From assembly GCA_947034885.2 (NCBI GenBank), contig OZ019759.1, positions 8,620,501 through 8,684,500 of the forward strand: a DNA stretch of 64,000 nt, written 5' to 3'. The position numbers and the translations under genes are program-made. The DNA comes from Thuidium tamariscinum (lineage: Eukaryota; Streptophyta; Bryopsida; Hypnales; Thuidiaceae). The notes beneath the pieces were generated by a model. It had not been told where the DNA came from. It did not search any database and saw only the letters and a program-made list of their open reading frames with translations. Positions 36,596 through 50,579 of the stretch are shown in pieces (position 1 is the stretch's first letter; every line of letters starts with the position of its first letter).

Positions 36596-38024
36596 CGTCC
36601 AATAAGGCAGGTCTTGCAAAGCACTCCTTCGCTTAACTCCATGAACATGGACTGGGTCATCATCTGCCCCCTTCCTGCCACCACTTGCTACGTAAGCATC
36701 ACGTTCTTCTCTGCAGACACGTCTTTGCTTTGTAGTCATCCTCCTCGGAGCAGATTTGAACTCCACTTTACCATCAAATTCCAAGCTCCTTCGGTATGGG
36801 TGGCCTCTACTTGTCCATCGTCGACTTCCTTCGTAAACCATTTTCCTCCCCTTTGCTTTCTTCTCTGCATCCACCTTATTTCTTGATCTCGCTGATCGTG
36901 CCTTGGTTTCTGGCCCACAAATAGTGCAACCTTTGTAGCCGTAGGTGCACAATCCAGATATAAGACCATAACCTCGGAAATCTGATATTGTCCACAACAA
37001 TATCCCTCACAAATTAAAACGTCGAGTGCCAGGAGGCATAGAAAAGTCTTGGGCACTAATGCCTACCCAAATCTCCTGTAATTCTTCAATCAATGGGTGA
37101 ATGAACACATCAATGTTCTCATTTGTGGGTGACAGTTTCCCTGAAATAAGAATGCTCAGTTGGATGAAAAACTTCTTCGTCACTAAATATGGAGGCAAGT
37201 TATTAATTAGTAGCAGCACTGGCCACGTGGAATGACTTGTACTATTGTGTGCAAATGGGTTTACTCCATCCAAAGACATTCCAAAACGTAAATTCCTGAC
37301 CTCTTCTGCAAAAGAAGGATCAATGTTTGCATCAACATGCTTCCATGCTGGACTGTCCGCCACAGATTTCATGACACTATCATCTGTATTAGGATGGTCA
37401 TAGTGGAATCGTAACAACTTTGCAATAGCTGGAGACCGAAACATTTGAAGCAGCCTGGGGAGAAGAGGAAAATGCCGAATGACTCTTGCTGGTATTACAT
37501 CTAAGCCGCTTATAAACCTTGACTTCCGACACTTTGTATTAGGACATTCCTTGAGATTTTCTTTATTACCACGGTATAACACGCACCTATCAAGACAAGC
37601 GTGTATGATGTTGTAATTCAAACCTAGCTTCCTGATAAGCTTCTTTGCTTCATAGTGACTCTCTGGTAGTAGATTTGCATTAGGCAGTAAAACTGTTGAT
37701 AAATACTTCAAGAGCTCATCAACATATGCATTGCTGACACCATGTATAACAGCCATATTGATGAGCACAATGGTCGTTGAGATGACAATAACATTTGTAC
37801 CTTGAAAAACGGGACGTGTTGCCTGATCATACAAGTAATCTATGGACTCCACCTCTTCGTTCTCCAAGTTTGCGCCTCCATCCTCAACCTCCATATGTGG
37901 CGTGTCTTCTTGTATATGATCCCCTACATTGAAGGCATCAAACAGATGACGTTATACATCATGGTAAGGGTCCATGTGCTCCACATACTTTGTTCGAATG
38001 CTTTCATCATCAAAAACATTTCCT
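36596..38024 (-). pseudogene. CACTA transposase, Transposase_21 (TNP2) core (block 2)
   Basis: This block carries the catalytic-region signature of the plant TNP2 family. Visible segments include LRFGMSLDGVNPF, STWPVLLLINNLPPYL, an ENIDVFIHPLIEELQEIW segment and, after one stop, LLWTISDFRGYGLISG with a CTYGYKGCTICGPE cysteine motif. It ends in DLPYWT followed by a GT donor at 36595. Stops lie near 37910 (after DPYHDV) and at 37004 (after RRFNL). Both are readable as C-to-T changes (CAA to TAA, CGA to TGA). Family knowledge places this protein in cut-and-paste transposition by binding and cleaving CACTA ends. Here it is a relic. Confidence 0.9.
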
Positions 38025-38028
38025 GAAG
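38025..38028. repeat. Target-site duplication of element C, left copy
   Basis: GAAG precedes the left end of element C; the same four bases follow the right end at 60464-60467. Counting the motif once restores the CACTA frame (ETIP-S-GNVF). A different choice of end base would shift it by one. Confidence 0.75.
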
Positions 38029-38136
38029 AAGGCCTTATTCGTTAAAATGAGACAAATCGTAGTCTCATTTTAATGGCTTCCTATTTTAGGGCCAAAAAAG
38101 CTTTCATTAAATTGAGACTTCTTATTAAATTGAGAC
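38029..38136 (+). repeat. Element C left terminal and subterminal repeats
   Basis: After AAGGCCTTATT the motif TTAAAWTGAGAC occurs at 38042-38053, inverted at 38062-38073, and again at 38107-38118 and 38125-38136. One inverted copy lies at the other end (60439-60450). Such subterminal clusters are usual transposase-binding sites; the role here is inferred. Confidence 0.8.
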
Positions 38137-38664
38137 TCAAAAATGTCAAGAATAATACTTTATAATTATTTTTTTACTTATATAAATGGCAAATATTCAC
38201 TATCAACATCCAAATTTCATCTTTCAATTATTTTTTAAATAAACAAAATACCTCAAAACATTTTTAAGTTTAAATTTTTTTTTAAATGGAGACTTCTACT
38301 TCTTACAACACACATATGAACTTCATGATATTACACTTTGTCTTCATGAACATATCATCTATTCTTCCATGCAAGAAAATGTTCTCTACACACATTTTTG
38401 AAATGCAATTGTGAAAAATATATATACTATTAATAGAAAATATCTAAAACATGGTCATAATATTGTGATGAATGACATATCCATATCTTGACCTATATAT
38501 GCATGCAAATATCATTCTCATTATTTGTAACTACAATAAGAAATGTAATCTAGTATTTCAAATACAATAAGAGAACTAATGTCTACTACTATAGCTATAA
38601 AATATTCATTCTTCTTCCATAGAGTCATTCTCTTCATCATTGCATTCGTTGATTGTGAAGGCCA
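38137..38664. other. Element C left spacer
   Basis: Strongly AT-rich, no coding signal, between the subterminal repeats and the stop codon of the DUF7869-type gene. Confidence 0.5.
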
Positions 38665-41490
38665 TCAATGATGCCTTAATGATGCCTTAATGATGCCAAT
38701 TTGTGAATTTGGAATCGACACTTTCGGTTTCTTAGTGTTTTCTCGGAAACGTGGCTTCCAAGCCATAAGAATGCAGCCCATACTTGACCATGTTGGCTTG
38801 ATTGCAGTGTCTTCACGCCATACATTCCCTTGTTTCATGTCCCATCCTTCGTATGTATCCATATTAATGTGCCGATTCGACGCAGGTGTCCAATATTGAA
38901 TTTTGATCATATGTATATGCCCTGGATCTGGACTTGGAGCCGTTATGGCTCTAGCAAGCCAAAATGGTTTAGGATCACCATCAGCTGAGCGCATTGCTAT
39001 AAAAGAACCTTTGTGCGTATTGACATTAACATGGAATGAAGGACATGGACGATCACGTCTATGTCCAACAAACGGTGCATCTTTTGCGTCTTCCTCATGC
39101 AATGTGCCATCTCTTTGTATTCGGTCTGTCTCGTCAAGGGCAATCCTGGACGCCGGCCAAAATCCATCAAATAATGCCTCACGTACTTGAAGAGGTGCAT
39201 CGAGAGCTGTACGAACGCCTTTCCAATAATCTTCCAATGCGCCATTTTTTCGCTTGAACTCTCCTGTATAATCGTCATTTGCCATTTTCTTCCAATACTC
39301 AATAAAACCGCTCAAACCCTTCTTTACGTCTAGAAGAGCCTTCATTGGTTCAGGAACCAGAGGTGGAGGACAACCTGTTGGCACTTTAGGAAGCCCATCT
39401 GCTGTCTCGGACCACAATCTGATTCCCTTGCCCCCCTTGGGCAACCACTTATCATCTATACACAAATGTTTATATTCCATCAGAGGCCATCCGTTAGAAT
39501 CCTTGAAAAACTTGAATTGTTGAGATCTAGAATGACCCTCTAAGAAGTCCCCACTCGTGCCGAGGTATTCGTGTACAAACGCCTTGAAGTCAGGAACTTC
39601 CTCAATGAGATGAGGAATCATTGGATACTCTTCACAATCCATAAAGGACTTCATGAGCCTCGGTAACGTTGGGTAGTTATTTGTCTTCAATTTCGAGCTC
39701 CATCGACCAAAAAGAGCATCAATGTCTTCACGAGTGTGTCCTACTATGAGGAAGTTAATGTACACTTCACGGAAAATGCCTTTACATACAAGCATGGAAC
39801 AAAACCCAAAAACATAACGGTTCTTGTTGTCCCCTGAACAATTGTCCAACTGCAATATTAATACAGGGGGAAGAGGTTTAGCTGGAAGAGGTTCATTTGG
39901 AGGTGGAAGAAGAGAGTCCAAACAAGTTTCAACTCCATTTAAAAGCGCCTTCGTTAAAGTGGATTGGTTATCTTCAACTGAAAATAACATGCGCGATGAA
40001 TTCTTTGGCGCTCCTTCTAAATCATGCAACAACCTTGCAATTGATCCAATAGTATGATTTGAATCGGTTGGATAAATGCCCAAACCATAGTGTGCATTTC
40101 GCACATTACCATGGCCATGAGCAATCATACCTGTAACTGCAACATGCATTTTCATGAAGGATTCTGTCACCTTGGTCTTATGGGAGAAGTGTGGAGAAGC
40201 GGTCTTCGAGTGATCCATCTTGTCGTGAATGATGCACAACATCTTATCGGGCGCTCTTACGAATTCGTCTCGGTTTCCGTAGTAGTATTTCCAATGAGCC
40301 AATTGCCCCTGATTATGGGTTTCTTTTAATTTCTCCCACTTAGATTTTGCCTCCTCACCTACACAAGCACTTTTCAATTGGTTGTATTTGTTACACAATC
40401 CACATCTAGCAAATGAATCTCCACGAGCCTTTGCAGCAAACTCTAGAAAAGAATCACGACGAATATTGCTCAAACCACTAGAAGAAATGGGTGGCAAATT
40501 GAAGCTCGCATTTGTTTCATTGATTGTTTTCAACTGATCACTCCAACAAAATGAGGATGGAAGAACCATGGCTGTGACCTTCTCCCTAGACTTGAGTGTC
40601 CTTGTCTTGTGGGGCATCTTATCAGCATCTGACTCAATTAACTTTCAAAGTGTGGCAGTAGCTTAAAGGATTTGGATACGGGGCTTCTTACTTCCCAGAT
40701 TTCCATGCACATCCGCTTGCTTTCCAGTTTTGTCTTTGTCTTTGTATCTATAGTATGTACATTTTGCAATCCCATGAATGATCTACCACGCAGTAGGACA
40801 CACTTCTCTCTCTTTCAAGGTGATCCACTCTTTCCCGCTAGAGTCCTTGTAGATTTGCCTATGTACCTCCAAAAGTGTCTTGTTGCGAGCCTTGTAGTCA
40901 TTCCCTCCATACAAATCTGTTCGTATTGCTTGAATTTGTGCACGTGGAAAAGGTTGCACACAATTCATCTCGCAATATTTTTTTGTGGAAACTGCAGTGA
41001 TAGATTCCATAATTAAGAGAAGTTTTCTCTTCGGAGGGACCTCTGCATCAACTCTTATACGAGTGGTTTCGTATGATCGAATCCCCTTTCGAATTCTTTT
41101 CGGGTTCAAGGCCGCGTTGTACTTCTATGTTTCATCATGGTCATATAGAAGAAGCACCATCATAAAGAAACACTCTCCTAATTGGCCAAGAACGTAGTGA
41201 CCACATATTTGCAGAGGGGAACAAATCCTCGTCCAAAGACTCAGCAATATGAATGGCAACTCGGTCATCACCAAGGGACTTTCCATTCTGATCAATGACC
41301 AGCTCAGGGTCAACGTCTTGGCAAACACCCTTGCAACATCTACCCTGTCTTCGTTTCGGAGAGTAACGGGCTGCGCGACCCACTTTGCACAAGGGATTCC
41401 CTCACATAAACAAACATCCAATGGAAGTACTGGAACTGGATTAGCAAAGTCCTTAGGTCCATGGTAATTCATTCTGCAAAAAATGACCAA
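38665..41490 (-). pseudogene. Element C DUF7869-type protein, putative transposase
   Basis: The main open block (38665-40617, about 650 residues) has the DUF7869 signature: LILQLDNCSGDNKNRYVFGF, then FLIVGHTREDIDALFGRWSS, and upstream CIIHDKMDHSKT. These acidic residues (D in HDKMD, D in QLDN, D in DID) suit an RNase H-like nuclease. The minus strand upstream still shows family features (KYCEMNCVQPFPRAQIQAIR, TLLEVHRQIYKD, ADKMPHKTRTLKSREK). The N-terminal part is near 41125-41490. Several stops interrupt the N-terminal half; the 650-residue block is intact. DUF7869 proteins are widespread in repeats of animals and plants and function is not established, so transposase is inference from its place in element C. 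Six palindromes lie just upstream. Confidence 0.7.
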
Positions 41491-41701
41491 TCAGAAAGTG
41501 TATCATTCGTTGGACGATAATAAATACAGGTACGACATCTCACTACCTGCAAAAGAACCGAAAGATAACAAATGGATGCCGAACTGGATTATTATATACG
41601 CTTCAAAGAAAAGTAAGACTCATCCAAAAATAACAGTTATTCCTTCCGGGACTACTCTTTTTCACAAACTACAAAAGTCGTATACAATCTAAATTCACTG
41701 C

Positions 41702-42321
41702 TATCCTCGACCCGAGGATAACCTTAAAAAGTAAGGTCTCCAAAAAAATGTCAGTTCTACCACACACTGATGACGGCACTGACATTTCAATATGAAAAAC
41801 CCAATTGAAAGATCAAACACTTAGTATGTATTGAGTTAGATAAAACAGTTATCCTCGACTCGATGATAACTCTTACCCATGCATAATGTATGTACTACTT
41901 CACATCAACATTCACTTTCTAATTTTACAAATGCCACTGTGAATGATTACAATAACTTTTAGAATTTCAAAAGTCATCCTCGACTCGAGGATAAACCTCA
42001 CGAATATATAGACACTCAATATAGACAATCAAACCACACCTCGCGTCAAATCAAAAGACTGAATCTTACAATTACCAATTCGAATTCCCTCTATCACTAA
42101 GTTATTACTAAATGAAAGAGATATCCTCGAATCGAGGATAATTTTTAGAAAAAACATACATAACATTGACAATGCTAGACCTACCCATCCACTTTTCTAA
42201 TTCCAAGAATCCGCTCCATGTCGTGAAGATTACTACACCACAGTGCTCAATTACTTCTATGTTCCTCTACATTATCATCGACGCGATGATACTGATTATT
42301 CGTATCATCGACTCGATGATA
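41702..42321. promoter_or_regulatory. Palindrome cluster upstream of the DUF7869-type gene
   Basis: Six copies of TATC(C/A)TCGAnnCGA(G/T)GATA occur at 41702-41720, 41849-41870, 41974-41995, 42122-42141, 42272-42291 and 42303-42321. The first five are 125-150 bp apart. All are upstream of the minus-strand gene that starts near 41490, like operator sites. Binding is not shown; the regulatory reading is inference. Confidence 0.7.
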
Positions 42322-44700
42322 TCGACCCTATACATATCCCGTGAATTCCGGCGTGTTATTCGGAAGCAACTACAGATGAGAACTCCATCAACAAGTGCGT
42401 GGAAGTGACAATGACTTGCATTACATTGCCTAAGACTGACTACATGATCTTCGAAAACAGTGAGGTACGCTGAAAGAAGAAGTCAAAAGATGCCGTTCAC
42501 AGAATACATTACCTGCTATGCAGATTGTTTATGCTCCAAATGCTGCATAGACATACACACCGATGGCTACGTACTTGATATTCACTGAAAAAACAGCTCC
42601 AATGACTTCAAGCAAACTGCAAAAACAAATGCACAATTGACAAAAAGGAAACGGAGCACCGGAGCAACAACAGAGCGTAATCGTTTGTGCAAGATGAATC
42701 TACCGAGGTCACAAGAAGAGCCGCCGGTGCTTCAAAATACAATGGGCGGGAAAAATAGGCGCGGTTCAGACGTAATTCAAATCTGCCAAATACACGCCGC
42801 TGACTCCAATATTCTGCGCAACTTCCACAAAACTTTCGGAGATGCTTTTTGACAACTTCCGCACACCAACATGCGGCCGAGAGTCACCAATACTGAATCT
42901 CCAGTTTTTCTGCTGACAGGTTTGGGGCTTCGGACATGTTATTATGGGCTTATTTTTTTTTGACCTTCTGGAATTGTCGAGAATAGTTATTCTCCGTTGA
43001 CTTCGGGACTCCTACCTTAGGATTCTAGGAATCCTAAAAGTGCAACTATCGTAAGAGATTCGGCCGTGAATAGTTAGTGTCCAAGCCTTCTCTAAAATTA
43101 CGGTATCCCTAATTCGTATTAGGCTTGATTGTTGAAGGCCCAATTTCCGAACTTTTAGATTCATGGTTTAGTTCTAGGGTTTAGGAAACCCGGGAGGGTG
43201 GATAGGACATCCTTATACAAGGCACTTCCTACCAAGTCTTATCCAGTCTTTACAATACTAACCAATATCATGCAGTAGTAGACAAAATTTGGTAGTACTA
43301 TTTTCACCTTTATATACCACCAATTTCACATATCATAAATAGACAATTTTTTATTTTTTTTTCCATATAAATGCTGAATGACACTAATATATATATCCCC
43401 ATGATACTATTCCAGTAGTAATCTGCCAAATGCTAAATCACACAAGCTACCATCATTTTCTAAAAAATCATGTAGATTTGCACAAGATTTAAAAATTCCC
43501 AAACTAATCACTTTGCCACAAGCTTGGAATGAGCCTTCATGATAGAATATTCTCCGAGGCTATGGACCTCACCTATCCCCATGAAAAACACCCCACAAAA
43601 ATGAAGCATTAGTCGTAGATCAGGTGTCTACAGCCCATAGCAGTTTGTTATCACTGTCACAGATAATACATTACCAACAGCTCAAAAAAAGAAAGAGTAT
43701 AATAGAATACAAAAAAATGCCAAGGGACCTGTGAAGAGGACGCCATCTCCAAACCAGTAGTTTAGCAATTACTAACTCCAGACAATTCCCAGCTTGAAAC
43801 AACTTAGTTGACAAATTGTTGTGTTAAATTATGTTAACTGCTGAGCTTATACCACCCCTCAGTAAAAAAAGACTGACTTTGGGGCCTCCTAAGCTTATCA
43901 TTACATATTCCTGGGTCAAAAAGTTGACCCACTCCTCTTGTATCATATGTCATAGTACAAGGCAGTTACTGGAAGTTTTGGCTGAGTACTTGTTTATTTT
44001 TATCTCAGCCATGAGTATTGAGCTTCAGTTACTTAAACCCACTAAACCTGATTAATAGGAAAAAAGGAGGTGTATGGTTCTTGCTGCACTTGACTGATCC
44101 CATGAATCAGTCAAATGTGTTTCAAACTTCAATATATTGACCATAGCATTGACTGGTCATTTTGACCATATGGTCCATCCACTCATACTGAGTTTTCTCT
44201 TACTGGAAGGGAGGGTGGGTGGGGTTTACATACCCATCCATCACCAAAATTAATTTGTCATGATTTAACATCTTCATACTTGGAATACTTTATTATTCAA
44301 GTATTTTATTCAAGTATTTTATCGCTACTAATGTGAGCAAATTTTCTCACTTTAGTATATTATTGCATTTAAAAAAAATTCCAAATCTATTATAACAAAT
44401 ATGGTAAATTTTCCCTCATTTGCACCACTTTTGATTTAAAAAGTTTATCCAAGTTATTTAAACTTTTGTAAATCCATTGAATCCATATATTTCACCAGTT
44501 TGTAATATTGTGCCAAACTCTTGTGAAAAAATATGTTAAATATATTCAAAGGTTTTGGCAAAATTTGCCATCCTTTTGTAAAAATTGATAATTTGAAGAA
44601 AGGTTTGATAATATTCATCCAAACCTTGCTAAAATTATACTTTGGAGTCTCAAAGTTTAGCTATATTCTTCTAAACTTTTTACTACCAAAACACCTTAGA
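42322..44700. other. Element C spacer
   Basis: No gene recognised. A short open frame at 42637-42852 is basic and has no family signature. The rest is AT-rich with scattered stops. Confidence 0.4.
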
Positions 44701-44714
44701 TCCCGCTATGTGAC

Positions 44715-45070
44715 ATAGCTTAGGGTTTGGGGTTTAGGGTTTAGGGTTCACTTCTAGGGTTTAGGAGTGAAGTCTAGGGTTCGGGGTTTGAGTTTAGAAT
44801 TCAATTTCAGAATTTTGATTATACTTTCAAGGTTGAAGAATTCATTTCCAAATTAAAAATTCAAATTCTAGAAATAAAGGTTCAATTTCTGGGTTTTTAG
44901 GATTTGGTTTTTGGGTGTAGGGTTCACTTCTAGGGTTAAGGAGTGAAGTCTAGGGTTTGGGATTTGAATTCAGAATTCAATTTTAGAATGATCTACATTC
45001 TACTTTCAAGGTTCAAGAATCATTTTGCAGATGAACAATTCAATTTGTGGGAGTGAAGGTTCAATTTATG
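44715..45070. repeat. Degenerate TTTAGGG-type tract and two-copy repeat
   Basis: GGGTTTAGGGTTTAGGG-like sequence is followed by a unit containing GGTTCACTTCTAGGGTT and GGAGTGAAGTCTAGGGTT that occurs twice about 185 bp apart (near 44745 and 44930). TTTAGGG is the plant telomere unit, but the short, degenerate internal form is interstitial. Confidence 0.65.
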
Positions 45071-46990
45071 GTTTTTCTGGGTTTGTAGGCTTCTACAAGT
45101 AAATTCTCTAGTTCTCAATTCTCAAATCATTGTCGTAAAATGTGCCCTTTCTAATGATTGTAGATAAATTTTCTACCATCAAATGCAGTGACTACATTGT
45201 CGCTAATCCTAATTACTATGTTCATATTTGTTGTACTCCAATCTTTATTTTCATTGTTTACTCAAGGCACAGAAACTTTACTCCGTATCAGATTTGGATG
45301 TACATCATTCTCATTATTACATTGAAATACTAAAAATTGTATTACTACTTAAACTAATTTTATTTGATATAATGAGGGCTTCTGGACTTTTATCAATTAA
45401 TAGAAGTAGCAATTGAAATCAATGCCTTGAATGAGTCACATCTTCAGATTATGAACCAAATCAAATTAATGCACTCTATATAAGAGTAAAACTGTGCACT
45501 TATATTATATAAAAATACTTCATGTGTTCCTCCTAAGTTTTTTTAAACAATAAAATTATATCAATTTATTTTTTTCATAATTACTGTGTTATGCTATAAC
45601 ATTTTAGATGAAATTATTAATTTTTTATTTCTTTTTTATTCTACCTATCATCTTCAATATACAAAAATCTAATAATATATAGGAATAAAATTGTCCAATT
45701 ATACAGTAGTGCACTGAAGGTATTCCTCCTTAAATGAAAAAATTATGTCAAATTTATTATTTTCATTACTACTAGCAGGTGGTGCTTACTATGCTATGCA
45801 GTCATGATTAGAATTTAGAAAATAGATAATTATCATGAACGCTCATATTTCACAGAAACACTAAATTAATCATAAAAGTGCAAAGAAGTGTTAATCCAAG
45901 AAAACCAATCATGGATTTGCTACCTCTATTATATCTTCTTGTGGATCTTCTTTAATATCACCTTCATTGCAACAACTACATTATATCTTCTTGTGATTCC
46001 TATTAGTGCATTTTTACCCTCTTTGTAAGAAGTGATATTACAAAAGTGATTGCAAATTCATACTCCTTTTCCGTAATATCACATTGTATGACAATAAGAT
46101 TTTCATGTATTCATGATTGAAAACATTCTTACAAAATATTAAAAATATATTATTTTAAACACTTATTGAAATCAATATCATGCATTCTATTCAAATATAT
46201 AATTTTTTTATTAATATGTGATAGTTACAGTGAATGCATAGTATACCAAACACCAGCCCCTAGTATTAAAGATAGCATTTGTGACATTAGAGAGGGAGTT
46301 ATGATTTTAGTAGTATGATGGTCTTATACAAAAACATTTCAGATGAAAATAATTATTTCTGAATTCTTTTTCATTCCATTATTATAAATATCCAAAAATC
46401 TAACAAATTAATTCTAAAACTTCTGATCAAAACTCTTCAATTAAAATAGACTTAGCATTTACTAACTTCTACAAAAGAATTGACTGAAGAACCTCATAGA
46501 AGAGGCCCATTCCAACTTCTACCTATTTTTTTTGTCTTTTTTGCACGTGAAGTTTTCACCATGAGGCACTTCCAAAAGTTTTAGGGAAATGGCAGGGTTG
46601 AGGTTTTTTCCCAAATGAAAACGGATTTGGGCATGGATACAATTCAAAATTCAAAATTTCTCATTATAGTATTTTATGTATTGAATTTCATGTATTTCTC
46701 ATTATTCAATACAATATTCTTTACATTCAAGTGAATATGATGATTGTAAACAATATTCAAAAAATTTTAAAGCACACATCAATCCCTTCGTTCTTCTATT
46801 TCAATAGATTTTGGATGATTACAAAATACAAAATGAAATATAACAACATTAATTTGTAAACTTATCTATGACCTAAGACTTGTTGTAGGACATTCTAACT
46901 GTTAAAAAAAATTTGACTTCTACTATTATGAATTCCATGACATTAATGGGTTCTTATTCATACATAAATAAAAAGGTACTATTGCCTGAT
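45071..46990. other. Element C AT-rich spacer
   Basis: Very AT-rich with no conserved coding sequence. Towards 46860-46990 it grades into decayed units of the 176-bp satellite (phrases like TGTAGGACATTCTAAC). Confidence 0.5.
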
Positions 46991-49745
46991 TTTCTTCAAA
47001 ATAAAATTCGTCTTATAATCAACATGAAACATCAATAGGTCTTCAATTTTGAATATTCTAGGACACTCCTACTTCTAACAAAAATAAATAAATTTTGATT
47101 AATGTGCATTTCATGACAAATATACAATGTTCATTTGAACCCAAAATTTTTCACTAGAATCACCATTTATATGAAAATTAGGATTGATGAACAAACAATC
47201 ATTGTATTCAAATTAGTATTCAAATAAGAGTGACCTAGGACTTTACAACTTTTTCATATTTTTATTGAGTTCATTTCACATGTTTTTCATGACATTTGAG
47301 GGATTTGGGTTTTTTCACAAGAAAATGGTAGTGTGGTTCATTTTTCTTTGCGAAATAGAAATTGGGCAATTGGAAGACATGCTATTGAAATTAGTGTTTG
47401 AAATGGACTGTCCTAGGACTTTACAACTTCTCCATATTTTTATTGACTTCATGTGACGTGGATTTCATAACCTTTGAAGGAATTAGGTTTTTTCGAAAAA
47501 AATGGCAGTGCGGGCCAATTTCCTTTTGCAATTAGAGTTAACGCAATTAGAGGTTATGTTATTGAAATTAGTGTTTGAAAATAGTTGTCCTCGGACTTTA
47601 GAACTTCTCTATATTTTGTTTGACTTCATTTGACGTGGACTTCATGACATTGGAGGGATTTGGTTTTTTCACAAAAAATAGTAGTGCGGTCCTTTTTACT
47701 TTTGCAAATCAAAATTGGGCAATTAGAGGACATGTTATTCAAATTAGTATTTGAAATTGAATGTCCTAGGTTTTCACAACTTTCCCATATTTTTCTTCAC
47801 TTCTTTTGATGTGTATTTCATGACATTTGAGGGATTTATGTTTTTTGACAAAAAATGGCAGTGCCGGCCATTTTTATTTTGCATATACAAATTGGGCAAT
47901 TAGAGGACATGCTATTGAAATTGGTGTTTGAAAATGGTTATCCTAGGAGTTTACAAATTCCCCATTTTTTTTCCCACTATATTGGACGTGGATTTCATGA
48001 CATTTGAGGGGAATTAGGTTTTTCCACCCAAATGGCAGTGCAGTCCATTTTTCTTTGCCAAATAGAATTTGTTCAATTAGAGGACATGCTATTCAAATCA
48101 GTGTTCAAAATGTAGTATCCTAGGAATTTACAACTTTTTCATACTTTTTTTCACTTCATTTGACGTGGATTTCATGACATTTGAGGGATTTTTTTTTTTT
48201 TTTTAAAAAGGGGAGTGCAGGCCATTTTTCTTTGCAAATAGAAATTGGGCAATTGGAGGACATGGTAATCAAATTAGTGTTTGAAAATGTTTGTCCTAGG
48301 ACTTTACAACTTTTCAATAGTTTTTTTGGCTTCAATTGACATGGAATTCATGAGATTTGTGGAATTTTGGTACGTAGACAAAGAATGGCTAGAAGGTCCA
48401 TTTTTATTCTCCAAATTGGATTTATGTAATTCGATGACATGATACTGAAATTAGTACTTCAAAATGAGTGTCCTAGGACTTTGCAACTTCTACATATTTT
48501 TTCGGGCTTCATTTGACGTGGAATTTTTGACATTGGAGGGATTTTTGTGGGAAGAGAAGAAATGGCAGTGTGGTCCATTTCCTCTTTCCAAATGCAATTT
48601 AGGCAATTAGACGAGAGGATCTTCAAATTAGTGTTTGAAAATGAGTTTCTTAGGACTTCACAACTTTTCCATCTTTTTTTTGGCTTCAACTGACATGGAA
48701 TTCATGACATTTGTGGAATTTATATTTTTTGAAAGGAAATGGCTGTGTAGTCGATTTTTTTATTTTGAGTTGGAATTAGTGGATTTGAAGACATGATATT
48801 CAAATTAGTGATAAAAAATGAATTCATGTCTTAGAGGGTCTCATTTTTTACATAATTTCTTTGGCTTGATTTGACGTGGAGTTTATGACATACGAGGAGT
48901 TTTGGTTCATAGAGAATAAATGACAACGTGGTCCATGTTTTTTTTCTAAATCAAAATTCGTTAATTTAAAATCATGATATTAAAATTAGTGTTACAAAAA
49001 GAGTTTATTAGGACTTTTCAACTTTCACCTATTTTTTTGGCTTCAATTGATATAAAACACATGACATTTGAGGGATTTTGGTTGAAAGACAAAAATCGCA
49101 TTGTAGTCCACGTTTTTTATCCTACATTGAAATTAGGCAATTAGACGACATGATCTAGAAATTAGTGTTTGAAAATGAGTGTGCTAGGACTTCTCAACTT
49201 TTACATATTTTTGGGCTTCATTTGATGTGGGATTCATGTCATTAAAGGGATTTTCGTTGGTAGAGAAAAAAGGGTAGTGTGGTCCATTTTCTCTTTTCTA
49301 ATTAAATTTAGGCAATTAAAGGATATGATTTTGAAAGTACTGTTTGAAAATGAGTGTTCTAGGACTTTTCATCTTTCACATTTTTTTGGGGCTTGAAATG
49401 ACATGGAATTGAAGACATTAGAGGGATTTTGGTTGAGAAAGAAAAAATGGTAGTGTAGTGTACATTTTTTTTCCTAAATTGAAATTAGGCAATTAGACGA
49501 CACGATCTTCAAATTAGTGTTTGAAAATGAGTGTCTTAGGACTTTTTGACTTTTGCACATGTTTTTTGGCTTCATTTGACTGGAATCCATGACATTAAAA
49601 GAATTTTTAGTGGTAGAGAAAGAATGGCAGTGTGCTCTATTTTCTGTTGTCAAATTAAATTTAGGCAATTACAGGACATGATATTGAAATTAGTATTAAA
49701 AATGAGTGTTACAGGACTTTTAACTTTCACATACTTTTTTTGAAT
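46990..49745. repeat. Tandem satellite array inside element C (about 176-bp unit)
   Basis: About 14-15 diverged units. Recurring phrases are GACATGATATTGAAATTAGT, GTTTGAAAATGAGTGTCCTA, GGACTTTACAACTTTT, TTTGACGTGGAATTCATGAC and GGCAGTGTGGTCCATTTT. The first phrase recurs at about 47380, 47554, 47730, 47904, 48083, 48260, 48436, 48612, 48788, 48964, 49147, 49320, 49498 and 49674, giving a period near 176 bp. Units differ by many substitutions, so the array is old. Open frames in it are not genes. Confidence 0.92.
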
Positions 49746-50530
49746 AGTTAAGTTAATTAACCTACATGAGTACATGTGCAATATACTTGATGGCTTTGAG
49801 GATTTAAGTTTTAAGAAGTAGTAATTCTAAATGATTTCGAGGTTAAATAGGATATAATTGGATATTTTTGTAATGTTCACTCCTATTCTAGCCTTATTTC
49901 CCGGTTGTGTGGGATCCAATTGCACAATATTAAATTTTCTTTTTTTTTTGGCACCAAGGAAAAGTAATTTTGTTTTGTCTAAAAAAATTCAATTTCCTTA
50001 AAAATAACAATGAAGTCAACGAATTTGAAATAAAAAGGATTAGAGTATAAAGAAAAAGTTATTTTAAATTCAAGAGACATATGAGTGTTTAAAAATTATG
50101 TAAAACTTATATTTAGATGGAAAAATTAGAAAAAGGTTTACAAACTTTTTTTTCCTAGAAAAACTATATGTTACGACTCAAATGAAGAGGCTTTCTTATG
50201 TTTTTGACTAGGATCACCCAATTGACAAAAAAAAAGATCTTTTCTACTATTTCCGTTACTAAAATCATGATGGTATAAATTTTTTTATTGTGACACATCT
50301 TTAAGGTGCCTAATTTACCATATTTATATCAATTCTATTTTTAATTAAAGTAATTTAAATTTATTTTTTATTATTTTCTTTTTCTATATTCAAAATGCCC
50401 TTTTATTTTTAACCATGTGGGCACTTTTCAAAAAAGTAAAAATGAAGGAGTGGTATCCCCTATAGTGCATGGTTATAGCCGTTAAGCGGTTTTAGGATTT
50501 GTAGAGGAGCTATGTAAATGTATGCTTTGG
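49746..50530. other. Element C AT-rich spacer
   Basis: Right of the satellite, AT-rich, no coding signal or repeat unit recognised. Confidence 0.5.
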
Positions 50531-50579
50531 AGTAGGTTTGGCTTCAAGTTTGGTTTCAGGTTCGGGTAATCGGACCTCT

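Noticed and set aside
41702-42321. CRISPR-like array
   Set aside because: The repeats are palindromes with variable spacing and variable sequence, there are no cas genes, and the DNA is eukaryotic.
44715-44760. Telomere
   Set aside because: The TTTAGGG-like run is short, degenerate and internal to element C.
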